Under the pieces are notes generated by a model that had not been told where the DNA came from, made no database searches, and saw only the letters and a program-made list of their open reading frames with translations. From assembly GCF_000717245.1 (NCBI RefSeq), contig NZ_JNYQ01000014.1, forward strand, positions 108,390-172,389: 64,000 nt of DNA, given 5' to 3'. This document shows positions 52,720-60,604 of the stretch, in pieces. This DNA is from Kitasatospora papulosa (GTDB lineage: Bacteria; Actinomycetota; Actinomycetes; Streptomycetales; Streptomycetaceae). A program made the translations under genes and the position numbers. The first letter of the stretch is position 1. The number at the start of each line of letters is the position of its first letter.

Positions 52720-53836
52720 TCAGGCCCGCGGCGTGGCAGGACGCCCTATGACGATCATGACGGCGTCGTCGTCGAGGTGTCCGCCGACATGGTCCAGCAG
52801 GTCGCGCCTGAAGCGGTCGAGGAAGAGGCCGGGATCCTTCTCGGTCCGGCCGGTGGCGCGCTCTGCGAGCGGGTGGAACACACCGCCGGCGTCGCGGGCC
52901 TCGGTGACCCCGTCCGTGTACAGCATCAGGAGGTCGCCCGGATCGAACCGGAAGCTGTTGACATGGTAGCGGCGGTGCGCCAGATCGCCGAGGCCCAGCG
53001 GGGGTGCGGGGTGCAGGGCGTCCACCGTCGTCGGACGGCCGTCGCGCAGGACGACCGGTGGCGGGTGGCCGCAGGCGATCATCTCCACGCGGCCGTCCTC
53101 GTCGGGGATGTCGAGCACGGTGGCGGTGATGAAGGTTTCCCCGTAGCGGCCCGGCCCACCCGGCTCCGTGAGGCCCGAGCACACGCTCCGGTCGAGGTGG
53201 GCCACCAGTTCGCCCAGGCTCGCCCGGCGCCGGGCCGCGACGCGGAACGCTCCGAGCAGCGCGGCCGCGTCATGCACCGCGGCCATCCCCTTGCCCCGTA
53301 CGTCACTGACGATCAGCCGGGTGCCGGAGGAGGTGCGCGCCGCGGCGTACAGGTCCCGGCCGACCTGGGCCTCGGCCTCCGCGGCGAGGTGGAGGGAGGC
53401 GACGCCCAGCGGGCCGAGCCGCTCGGGAAGCGGCGGCAGGACCACGTGCTGGGCGGCCTCGGACACGTAGCGGACCTGCGCGAGTTCCTTCGCGCGGCGC
53501 TCCCGCAGTACGCAGAAGATCACGAGGCTCGTGCCGACCAGTACCAGCGCGGCGATCTGCGCCTCGTGGCTGGCCGAGAGCAATTCGTCGGGATCACGCA
53601 GCACCCCGACGGCCGTCTGCCCGATCACCGCGAGGACGGCGACCAGACCCACGGTCCGGGGCCCGCCGAAGAGCGGGGTGATCGCCGGGGGCCGCGACGA
53701 GCAGCGGTCCCAGATGGATGTCGGGCGGCACGAGGACGTCGACCACACACACCGCGAGGATCCACGCGGTCGGAATGGCGACCATCGCCCGACCCGCTCG
53801 CGCCGGCAGACGAAGTCCTCCGGGGCGCTGCGACAT
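52720..53836 (-). pseudogene. SpoIIE/PP2C-type phosphatase, frameshifted
   Basis: Membrane-bound PP2C-like phosphatase that would act on anti-sigma-factor antagonists. Reading from ATG 53836 (GAGAGGA upstream) gives MSQRPGGLRLPARAGRAMVA and helices to VPPDIHLGPLLVAAP; the continuation AITPLFGGPRTVGLVAVLAV and the whole SpoIIE domain (VSDVRGKGMAAVHDAAALLG, ETFITATVLDIPDEDG, MIACGHPPPVVL, LLMLYTDGVTEARDAGG) are in another frame. The shift falls at a run of five G (53687-53691); four G would restore one 371-residue protein. All active-site Asp motifs are intact, so the break is recent or a sequencing error. Without the N-terminus the phosphatase domain might still be made from an internal start. 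Confidence 0.85.
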
Positions 53837-53960
53837 GCTTCCTCTCCACACCGCCCGTACGCGGCCCGCATGCAGGGAAGGGACGATTGCCGCGACCGGG
53901 CGGCCCCTACACTGGGAACCTTCGGGCCCGACCGCACGGCCCACGCCGGACGGGAGAACG

Positions 53961-54314
53961 ATGGTGGCAGCAGGGGGCTCCGACGATCCGCCCGCCGAGG
54001 TGCTGGCGGACGCGGCTGCGGCGTTCGGGCTGCTGGCCTCGCCACCGCGCCTGCACATCGTGTGGGCCCTCGCGGAGGGCGAGAGCGATGTGAGCGGCCT
54101 CGCCCAGCGGGTGGGTGGTGCTCTGCCCGCGGTGAGCCAGCATCTGACGAAGCTGAAGCTCGCCGGCCTCGTACGTTCCCGGCGGGAGGGACGGCGGCAG
54201 GTCTATTTCGTCGACGACGCGGACGTCGTGACCGTGGTGCGGCTGATGATCGGCCAGTTGACCGACCGGGCCGCGCACGCGTCGGCCCCCCGCCTCCGTG
54301 ACCTCGGTGCCTGA
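53961..54314 (+). CDS. ArsR/SmtB-family regulator without cysteines
   Basis: 117-residue winged-helix regulator (AAFGLLASPPRLHIVWALAE, GALPAVSQHLTKLKLAGLVRSRREG, QVYFVDD). It has no cysteine, and the alpha5 region (DADVVTVVRLMIGQLTDRAAHASA) lacks the usual His pair, so a classical ArsR or SmtB metal site is not visible. GGAG is 6 nt before ATG 53961. It overlaps the start of the P-type ATPase by 17 bp, so it very likely represses its own operon and responds to the transported ion or another signal. Confidence 0.9.
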   Translation: MVAAGGSDDPPAEVLADAAAAFGLLASPPRLHIVWALAEGESDVSGLAQRVGGALPAVSQHLTKLKLAGLVRSRREGRRQVYFVDDADVVTVVRLMIGQLTDRAAHASAPRLRDLGA

Positions 54315-56952
54315 GGCCGCAGCGACCTGTGGTACCGATCCGGCCGGTCCCGGGGGGCGAGGGCCGGAGCAGCCGGCGGACACCGGCCCCCGGACGGGCG
54401 ACGGACCACCGCCCTGGCACGGACTCACCTCGCTCCAGGTCCTGCGGCATCTGGACAGCGGGCCCCGTGGGCTCGTCGAGGCGGAGGCCGTGGAGCGGCT
54501 CGCCGGATCCGGCCCGAACACGGTGCCGTCGTGGAGCACGGCGTCCTGGCCCCGTCGGCTCGTGAGAAGTCTGCGGGACCCCTTCACCGCGGTGCTGCTG
54601 TGTCTCGGGCTGGTGTCGGCCGTCGTGGCGGCTTGGGGCACCGCGAGCGTGATCCTCTCCCTCGTGGTGGTGAGCTGCGTCCTGCGGGCGGGTGGGGAAC
54701 GCCGGGCCGACCGGTCGGTGGCCGCGCTGCGGAAACTGGTGGCGACCACCGCGACCGTGCTCCGGCGGCCGGCGGAGGACGAGCCGCCCCGGTCGCGGGA
54801 GATCCCGGTCGACGAACTGGTGCCGGGCGACGTGATCCGTCTCGGCCCCGGCGACCTGGTCCCCGCCGATGTCCGGCTCCTGCGGGCGAGCGGCCTCACG
54901 GTGCACCAGGCACCGCTGACGGGCGAGTCGGCGCCGGTGGCCAAGCAGGCCGTCGACGTGCCGGAGCCCCGGGGCGGACTGTTCGACCGGCCCCAGTTGT
55001 GCTTCCAGGGCAGCAGCGTGGCCTCGGGCAGCGGCACCGCGGTCGTCGTCTCGACCGGGCCGCACACCCGCTTCGCAGCCACCCGTAGCGGCCCGGGACA
55101 GCGCGTGGCCAGCGCCTTCGACCGGTCGGTGCACGGGATCTCCTGGGTCCTCATCCGTTTCATGCTGCTGACCCCGCTCCTGGTGCTCATGGCCAACGCG
55201 GCCCTGCGCGGCAGGGGGTTCGAGACACTGCCGTTCGCGGTGGCGGTCGCCGTCGGGCTCACCCCCGAGATGCTGCCGGTCATCGTCACCACCGCCCTGG
55301 CCCGTGGAGCCTCCCTCCTGGCCCGTGACCACAGAGTGATCGTCAAGCGGCTCCCCGCACTGCACGACCTCGGCGCGGTGGACGTCCTGTGCCTCGACAA
55401 GACGGGCACCCTCACCCAGGACCGGCCCGTCGTGCACCGCGCACTGGACGCCCGGGGCGAGCAGGACCCCGAGGTTCTGCGCTGGGCCGGCGTCAATGCG
55501 TGGTGGACGCTCCACCTCGCCGACCTGCCGGTCCCGGACGCCCTGGACGAGGCGGTCCTGGACGCCGTCGAGGAGGACGAGGCACTGGAGTACGACGGAG
55601 TGGCGGCGCTGCCCTTCGACGCGGTACGACGCCTCTCCACCGCGGTCGTACGCCGTCCCGGCCGCCTCGGTCTCCACACGCTGGTCGTCAAGGGGTCACC
55701 GGAAGACGTCCTCGAGCGCTGCACCCTCACCGAGGGCGAACGGGCCCGCCTGCTCGCCCTGGCCGCCCGGGAGGCAGCGAGCGGCCTGAGGGTTCTCGCG
55801 GTCGCCACCTCGGAACGGCGGGCACGCGATCGCGCCTACACCCCGGTTGACGAGCGCGGCCTGACCCTCGTCGGCTTCGTCACCCTGCGCGACACGCTCG
55901 CCCCGACCGCGGCGGAGGCCCTGGAGGTCCTCGCCGACCGGGGCGTCACCGTCAAGATCCTCACGGGCGACCACCCGGGCACCGCGGCCCGCGCCTGCCG
56001 CGACCTCGGGCTGGACCCCGGCGTCGTCCTCACCGCCGACACCGTCGACGGCCTGACGGACGGCGAGCTCGCCGTGGCCGCCCGCAGCACCACCGTCTTC
56101 GCACGCTGCGCCCCCGAGCACAAGGCCCGGATCATCGCCGCGCTGCGCGCCGACGGACACACCACCGGGTTCCTGGGCGACGGCGTCAACGACCTGCCCG
56201 CACTCCACGCGGCCGATGTCGGCATCTGCCCGCGCGACGCCGTGGACGTGGCCCGTGAGAGCGCCGACGTGGTCCTGGCCGACAAGGACCTCACGGCCAT
56301 CGCCCACGCCATCACCTCCGGCCGGCACAGCAGCGTCAACATCGCCACCTACCTGCGCATCACGCTGTCCTCGAACCTCGGCAACGTGATCGCGATGCTC
56401 GTGACCGGCCTGATGCTGCCCTTCCTCCCGATGCTGCCGGCGCAGATCCTGGTCCAGAACCTGTGCTTCGACGCCGCTCAGCTCGCGTTCGCCTTCGAAC
56501 GGCTCCGTCCCGCGGCGCTCCGCGCGCCGACGGTGCTGCAGCCCCGCTACTTCCTGCGTTTCATCACCGGCTTCGGTCTGCTGGGAGCGGCCGCCGACCT
56601 GGCGACCTTCGGCGTCCTCGCCCTGGCCCTGCACGACGCGGCCGGCTCCGGCCAGGCCGCCTTCCACTCCGGATGGTTCACCGAGAACCTCCTCACCCAG
56701 GCCCTGGTGATGCTGCTGCTGCGCACGGGCCGCCGCGCCGCGGAGGGCGCCACCGCGAGTCCGGTCCGCTGGGCCGCCGCCGGCCTGGCCGTCATCGGCA
56801 TCCTGCTGCCGCTCTCGCCGCTCGGGCCGCTGCTGGGCATGACGGCGCTGCCGGTCCTGTACTACCCGCTGCTCGCAGCGGTCCTCGCGCTGTACACGGT
56901 CGCCCTGGTGGCGGCCCGGTCGCGCTACGACAGGCCCGGCACCGAGCGGTAG
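54298..56952 (+). CDS. P-type ATPase, MgtA-like cation transporter
   Basis: 884-residue P-type ATPase. Seen: actuator TGES (APLTGESAPV), membrane motif GLTPEMLPVIVTTALARGA, phosphorylation Asp367 in CLDKTGTLTQD, nucleotide motif KGSPEDV, KILTGDHPGTAAR, and hinge GDGVNDLPAL; C-terminal helices include LGNVIAMLVTGLMLPFLPMLPAQIL and NLCFD. PEMLP and the overall layout match the MgtA/MgtB (type IIIB) group, so Mg2+ import is the first guess. GTG 54298 overlaps the regulator gene by 17 bp, giving coupled expression. The N-terminal 45 residues are Pro/Gly-rich and disordered. Confidence 0.9.
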   Translation: MTSVPEAAATCGTDPAGPGGRGPEQPADTGPRTGDGPPPWHGLTSLQVLRHLDSGPRGLVEAEAVERLAGSGPNTVPSWSTASWPRRLVRSLRDPFTAVLLCLGLVSAVVAAWGTASVILSLVVVSCVLRAGGERRADRSVAALRKLVATTATVLRRPAEDEPPRSREIPVDELVPGDVIRLGPGDLVPADVRLLRASGLTVHQAPLTGESAPVAKQAVDVPEPRGGLFDRPQLCFQGSSVASGSGTAVVVSTGPHTRFAATRSGPGQRVASAFDRSVHGISWVLIRFMLLTPLLVLMANAALRGRGFETLPFAVAVAVGLTPEMLPVIVTTALARGASLLARDHRVIVKRLPALHDLGAVDVLCLDKTGTLTQDRPVVHRALDARGEQDPEVLRWAGVNAWWTLHLADLPVPDALDEAVLDAVEEDEALEYDGVAALPFDAVRRLSTAVVRRPGRLGLHTLVVKGSPEDVLERCTLTEGERARLLALAAREAASGLRVLAVATSERRARDRAYTPVDERGLTLVGFVTLRDTLAPTAAEALEVLADRGVTVKILTGDHPGTAARACRDLGLDPGVVLTADTVDGLTDGELAVAARSTTVFARCAPEHKARIIAALRADGHTTGFLGDGVNDLPALHAADVGICPRDAVDVARESADVVLADKDLTAIAHAITSGRHSSVNIATYLRITLSSNLGNVIAMLVTGLMLPFLPMLPAQILVQNLCFDAAQLAFAFERLRPAALRAPTVLQPRYFLRFITGFGLLGAAADLATFGVLALALHDAAGSGQAAFHSGWFTENLLTQALVMLLLRTGRRAAEGATASPVRWAAAGLAVIGILLPLSPLGPLLGMTALPVLYYPLLAAVLALYTVALVAARSRYDRPGTER

Positions 56953-56989
56953 GGGCCCGCGTGGTCCAGCTCGTCCGCCACCCTTCGGA

Positions 56990-58585
56990 TCACCCGTACG
57001 ACAGTGCGGCGCAGAGGTCCTCGTCCGCCGTGCGCGCCCCCTCGGCGACCTCCGCCGGCACCTCCGAGGGCGCCGGGGACGCCGTGGCGGAGTCCGCTCC
57101 GGAGGAGGTCCCCGGAGCCTGGTCCGCGTAGGACTGCCCGAGCACGACGTCCAGGCCGCCGCCGGTGGTGGAGCGGAGCTCCCCGGTGCCGAGGAGCCGG
57201 GCGAGTGTCCGCGCCTCCGCCTCCCGGCCTGGTCCGTACTCGATCACCGTGGTGCGGTGGTCCTGGCTGCTCGCCGTCGCCGTGCCGGTGACGGTGACAC
57301 CCGACGCCTCCAGGACGGCGGCCGCACGGGCGGCGAGTCCGGTGACGCGGGTGCCGTTGCGGACGGTGGCAAAGATGTCCTCGGCCGGGGCCTCCTCGTC
57401 GGCGCTCTTCGAGGCGTCGGCACTCTTCGATGCGTCCGTGTCCTTCGATGCGTCCGTGTCCTTGGACGCGTCCGTGTCCTTCCCGTCCGCGTCGCTCCCG
57501 CCGCCCGCGTCCTGGCCGTCGAGGGTGCGGTCCGCCTTCAGCGCCGCCCACAGCGCACCCGCGTCCGGCTCGACGATCGCGACGCGGGCGCCCTCGTACC
57601 GCCAGGGGACGGTGACGAACCGGGTGTCGTTCAGATCGATGTCCTTCAGCGACATCGCGAACGAGACAAGCTTGTCGGCCGAGCCGAGGCCGGGGTCGAC
57701 CGTCATGGACGTCGTCGCCGCGTCGGCGAGCGGCAGGAGTTTCGTGGGTGTGAGCCCGTCGCTCTTCACCTTCTTGATCAGGCTGCCGACGAAGGCCTGC
57801 TGCCGTTGGATGCGGCCTATGTCGGAGCCGTCACCGATGCCGTGCCGGATGCGTACGTAGTCCAGGGCCTTCGGGCCGGAGACGGTCTGCACCCCCTGGG
57901 TGAACAGACGCTTGCCACGCGTGGCGCGGCCCGGGTTCAGGTCCTTCTGGTAGATGTCCTGCGGCACGCAGACCTCCACGCCGCCGACGACCTCCGTCAG
58001 CGCCGAGAAACCCTTGAAGTCGACGACCACGGTGTGGTCGACGCGCAGGCCGGTGAGCTTCTCGACGGTGTTCTGGGTGCACGCGGGGTTGCCCTCGGCC
58101 GTACTGCCCACGGTGTACGCCTCGTTGAACATGGCCTGGTGCCTGGTCTCGGTCCAGCTGCCGTCGGGCAGCTTGCACGGCGGGATGGTGAGCAGGGTGT
58201 CACGAGGTATGGACACCGCGACCGCGTGACGGTGGTCGGCGTAGACATGCAGCAGGAACGCGGTGTCGGAACGGCCGATGTCGTTCTTGTCCCCGCCGCC
58301 CAGTTCGCTGTTCCCCGCGGTCCTGGCGTCCGAACCGATCACCAGGACGTTCTGCCCGTCCGAGGCGGCGGCGGGCCTGTGGTCCGAAATCCCGTCGGCC
58401 CCGAAGGTGTCGATGTTGCCGTTGAGCCTGAGGTACGCCCAGCCCGCACCCGCCGTCACGAGCACGAGCAGCGACACCGCCGCGGCCAGCACGATCCGTA
58501 TCCGGGTGCGCCCGGACCGCCGATCCCTGGCCGCTCCTCCGGTACCCCGACGGGTCGTCGTCGCCGCCCGGTGACTGCCTGTCAT
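56990..58585 (-). CDS. LCP (LytR-CpsA-Psr) family protein with LytR_C domain
   Basis: 531-residue membrane-anchored transferase-type protein expected to attach wall glycopolymers to peptidoglycan outside the membrane. One helix at about residues 30-52, then an LCP domain (about 78-255) with NVLVIGSDAR, SDTAFLLHVYADHRHAVAVSIPRDTL (Asp/Arg pyrophosphate-binding), FKGFSALTEVVGGVEVCVP and YVRIRHGIGDGSDIGRIQRQQ. A linker with 6-residue repeats (about 369-396) precedes a LytR_C domain (about 398-480). The gene is divergent from a TatA-like gene and shares the 19-bp AGTTGCGCA element with its neighbours. Confidence 0.93.
   Translation of the reverse strand: MTGSHRAATTTRRGTGGAARDRRSGRTRIRIVLAAAVSLLVLVTAGAGWAYLRLNGNIDTFGADGISDHRPAAASDGQNVLVIGSDARTAGNSELGGGDKNDIGRSDTAFLLHVYADHRHAVAVSIPRDTLLTIPPCKLPDGSWTETRHQAMFNEAYTVGSTAEGNPACTQNTVEKLTGLRVDHTVVVDFKGFSALTEVVGGVEVCVPQDIYQKDLNPGRATRGKRLFTQGVQTVSGPKALDYVRIRHGIGDGSDIGRIQRQQAFVGSLIKKVKSDGLTPTKLLPLADAATTSMTVDPGLGSADKLVSFAMSLKDIDLNDTRFVTVPWRYEGARVAIVEPDAGALWAALKADRTLDGQDAGGGSDADGKDTDASKDTDASKDTDASKSADASKSADEEAPAEDIFATVRNGTRVTGLAARAAAVLEASGVTVTGTATASSQDHRTTVIEYGPGREAEARTLARLLGTGELRSTTGGGLDVVLGQSYADQAPGTSSGADSATASPAPSEVPAEVAEGARTADEDLCAALSYG
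57399..57482. repeat. 18-bp tandem repeats encoding KDTDAS in the LCP linker
   Basis: Within the LCP gene, read on the minus strand, KDTDAS occurs three times, followed by KSADAS and KSADE. The DNA units are 18 bp and nearly identical, so the length could vary between strains without loss of frame. The encoded linker is charged and probably flexible. Confidence 0.85.
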
Positions 58586-58648
58586 CTACGCACCCTCATT
58601 CGTCCGGAACCGGCGGAGGGGACGACTGGACCCACCCCAGGCTTGTAC

Positions 58649-58667
58649 AGTTGCGCAATCTAGCAAC
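58649..58667 (+). promoter_or_regulatory. Shared element AGTTGCGCA-N6-SAAC, copy 1
   Basis: AGTTGCGCAATCTAGCAAC lies in the LCP/TatA-like divergent gap (151 bp), 63 bp from the LCP start and 68 bp before the TatA-like start. It contains the 8-bp palindrome TTGCGCAA and a GTTGC-N8-GCAAC inverted repeat. The same 19-bp pattern is repeated in the next two divergent gaps. Confidence 0.75.
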
Positions 58668-58735
58668 CTTTGAAGCGTGCTTCGCACCCACCGGGTACGG
58701 ACACCGGCACCGTCGAGAGAAAGGACGGGGTGGAC

Positions 58736-59008
58736 ATGCTCCGCAACGGACTCGAACCCTGGCACCTGCTGATCCTGGCGATCGTGGTCATCATGCTGTT
58801 CGGATCGAAGAAGCTCCCGGACTCCGCGCGCGCCCTGGGGCAGTCGCTGCGGATCCTCAAGAGCGAGACGAAGGCCATGAAGGAGGACGGCGCGACCGCC
58901 GGGCCCGCGGCCACCGAACCGCTCACCCCTCAGCCCGCACAATCCGCCTCCGGCGACACTCCCCCGGTCCGGCCTTCCGGCCCGGAGAGCGGCACCCGGC
59001 CCCGCTGA
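58736..59008 (+). CDS. TatA/TatE-like small membrane protein
   Basis: 90-residue protein with TatA architecture: short N-terminus MLRNGLEPWHLL, one hydrophobic helix (LLILAIVVIMLFG), the hinge FGSKKLPDSARALGQSLRIL, amphipathic helix and a disordered Pro/Thr-rich tail. TatA forms the pore of the twin-arginine translocase. The FGxKKLP hinge is canonical, so it may take part in Tat export. No tatC is nearby; the core tat operon should be elsewhere, making this a paralogue. AAGGA is 10 nt before ATG 58736; GTG 58730 is an alternative start. Confidence 0.85.
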   Translation: MLRNGLEPWHLLILAIVVIMLFGSKKLPDSARALGQSLRILKSETKAMKEDGATAGPAATEPLTPQPAQSASGDTPPVRPSGPESGTRPR

Positions 59009-59029
59009 ACGGCCGCACCCGCGGGCACA

Positions 59030-59260
59030 TCAGGGGCTGGCCGCGTCGAAGCCGTACCGCAGCGACCCGCCCCGCCCGTGCGGCTCGCGCCGGTAGACGT
59101 ACAGCGCGTCGACCCGCACCCCGGAGGACGGCGCGTCCAGCTCACAGGGACAGGTCACCTGGACGACCCCGGGCCGGTCCGCGACCCTCACCCGCAGCCC
59201 GTCGGCGGGCCCTCCGTCGAGCACAGCGACTTCCCACAGCGTCGTACCGTCTCCGTTCAT
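59030..59260 (-). CDS. Small protein of unknown function in the TerD/Tat-like block
   Basis: 76-residue soluble protein beginning MNGDGTTLWEVAVLDGGPAD, with VVQVTCPCELDAPSSGVRVDALYVYRR further on; a CPC pair is the only motif. I do not recognise it. The beta-rich pattern DGGPADGLRVRVAD suggests a small domain. ATG 59260 is used; the frame is open to 59290. It is convergent with the TatA-like gene (21-bp gap) and divergent from terD with copy 2 of the shared element between them. Confidence 0.7.
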   Translation of the reverse strand: MNGDGTTLWEVAVLDGGPADGLRVRVADRPGVVQVTCPCELDAPSSGVRVDALYVYRREPHGRGGSLRYGFDAASP

Positions 59261-59275
59261 GCACAACACTTTAAT

Positions 59276-59294
59276 AGTTGCGCATCTCATGAAC
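59276..59294 (+). promoter_or_regulatory. Shared element AGTTGCGCA-N6-SAAC, copy 2
   Basis: AGTTGCGCATCTCATGAAC lies in the 108-bp gap between the small unknown gene and terD, 15 bp from the former and 74 bp before the latter. It is also flanked as ATAGTT-N12-AACTAT (59274-59297), a perfect 6-bp inverted repeat with the same spacing. Confidence 0.75.
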
Positions 59295-59368
59295 TATCGT
59301 GAGGTCCGTCACGCGGGAGAGCCCGGACCGGGATTCCCGGCACCTTCTCGACTCGGGAGCAGCACAAC

Positions 59369-59947
59369 ATGGGTGTCAGCCTCACCAAGGGCCAGAACGT
59401 CGTCCTCCACCAGGACGGCACCCCTCTCGCCGACGTCACCGTCGGCCTGGGCTGGGACGCACGGCCGGCCGACGGCGCGGACTTCGACCTGGACGCGTCC
59501 GCGATCATCTGCGGGCCGGACATGAAGGCCGTCTCCGACGCGCACTTCGTCTTCTACAACAATCTCGCCAGCCCCGACGGAGCGGTCCGGCACACCGGGG
59601 ACAACCTCACCGGCGAGGGCGAGGGCGACGACGAGCAGCTCCTCATCGATCTCGACCGCCTGGGCGAGGGGACGGGGCAGGTCGTGTTCGCCGTGTCCAT
59701 CCACGCGGCCGGGACGCGCGGCCAGAACTTCGGCCAGGTCGACGACGCCTTCATCCGGGTGGTGGACAACCTCACAGGCCGGGAGATGTGCCGGTACGAA
59801 CTCTCCCACGACGCCGCCGGAGAGACCGCGATGGTCTTCGGTGCCCTGTACCGCAGGGCCGGCGAGTGGAAGTTCCGCGCGATCGGGCAGGGCTACACGT
59901 CGGGGCTGAGCGGCATCGCCACCGACTACGGCGTGAACGTCGGCTGA
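59369..59947 (+). CDS. terD: TerD-family stress protein
   Basis: 192-residue TerD-domain protein. MGVSLTKGQNVVLHQDGTPL, VGLGWDARPADGADFDLDASA (calcium-site aspartates), HFVFYNNLASPDGAVRHTGDNLTGEGEGDDEQL and YRRAGEWKFRAIGQGYTSGL are all conserved. TerD proteins bind Ca2+ and are tied to tellurite resistance, envelope stress and development in Streptomyces; the biochemical role is unresolved. A close paralogue lies 660 bp downstream. No terB, terC or terZ genes are present, so this is not a full ter operon. Confidence 0.95.
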   Translation: MGVSLTKGQNVVLHQDGTPLADVTVGLGWDARPADGADFDLDASAIICGPDMKAVSDAHFVFYNNLASPDGAVRHTGDNLTGEGEGDDEQLLIDLDRLGEGTGQVVFAVSIHAAGTRGQNFGQVDDAFIRVVDNLTGREMCRYELSHDAAGETAMVFGALYRRAGEWKFRAIGQGYTSGLSGIATDYGVNVG

Positions 59948-60009
59948 GCCGTTCCGGCGCGGCTCCGGGCGGTTGCGGGCCGGGACCGCTCCCCCCTTGC
60001 CCGGACCGG

Positions 60010-60453
60010 TCAGGTGGCATCGGGGTCGACCGGTGGGCGGCCGGCCGGAGGGGCACCCTCGCCCTTGCGCGGGGAGACGGGGCCCTCGCCGGGGCCGGCC
60101 GGGGAATCGCGGACGCCCTCGGCACCGGCCGTGTCACGCACGGCGTCCAGTGCCCCCTTCAGCTCCGGGCGCGGGTCCAGGGCGTCACGGATCCCCTCGA
60201 GCCCCGCGCCATCGCCGTCCAGGAGGTGTTTGCGCACGAACGTCCGCGGATGCAGGTCCTCGAACTCGAAGTCCTCGAACTCCGGGCCCAGCCCGTCCCG
60301 GACATCCCGCTTCGCGTCCTCCGAGAACTCCCGGAACTTCCGGATGACCGCGGACACGGTCCTGATCGCCTCGGGCAGCTTGTCCGGCCCGTACAGGACG
60401 AGGGCGAGCACCACGAGCGTGGCCAGTTCCAGCACACCCACATCGGAGAACAC
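60010..60453 (-). CDS. TatB-like membrane protein
   Basis: 147-residue protein with a TatB-like N-terminus: MFSDVGVLELATLVVLALVLYGPDKLPEAIRTVSAVIRKF, one hydrophobic helix, the YGPDKLP hinge (FGPxKLP in TatB), and a charged amphipathic helix. The second half is a disordered, Asp/Glu/Pro-rich tail. Like the TatA-like protein it lacks a neighbouring TatC. GTG 60453 has a purine-rich AAGGTGG upstream. It is convergent with terD and divergent from the second terD. Confidence 0.83.
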   Translation of the reverse strand: MFSDVGVLELATLVVLALVLYGPDKLPEAIRTVSAVIRKFREFSEDAKRDVRDGLGPEFEDFEFEDLHPRTFVRKHLLDGDGAGLEGIRDALDPRPELKGALDAVRDTAGAEGVRDSPAGPGEGPVSPRKGEGAPPAGRPPVDPDAT

Positions 60454-60522
60454 GCCACCACCTTCCGGGCCGCCGCGCTCCGCGTACCGTCAGAGGATCG
60501 CAGCCGGCATCCATAGTTACAA

Positions 60523-60541
60523 AGTTGCGCAACCATGGAAC
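60523..60541 (+). promoter_or_regulatory. Shared element AGTTGCGCA-N6-SAAC, copy 3
   Basis: AGTTGCGCAACCATGGAAC lies in the 151-bp gap between the TatB-like gene and the second terD, 69 bp from the former and 63 bp before the latter. The core GTTGCGCAAC is a perfect 10-bp palindrome. A GTTAC half-copy sits just upstream (60516-60520). Confidence 0.75.
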
Positions 60542-60604
60542 CATAGGCATCGCTCCGGCGTTGGACCGGATGACGACGCCAATCAGAGCAATGGAGGAAC
60601 ACTC

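Noticed and set aside
52720..55677. A 985-codon open frame on the minus strand across the P-type ATPase gene
   Set aside because: Only 52720 to about 53690 has SpoIIE motifs; the rest is the antisense of the ArsR and ATPase genes, which have clear motifs and normal codon bias on the plus strand.
58649..60541. The 19-bp elements as SigE/SigR-type -35/-10 promoters
   Set aside because: GAAC could be read as an ECF -35, but the downstream -10 spacing differs in the three copies, while the AGTTGCGCA half is fully conserved; an operator or unknown promoter class fits better.
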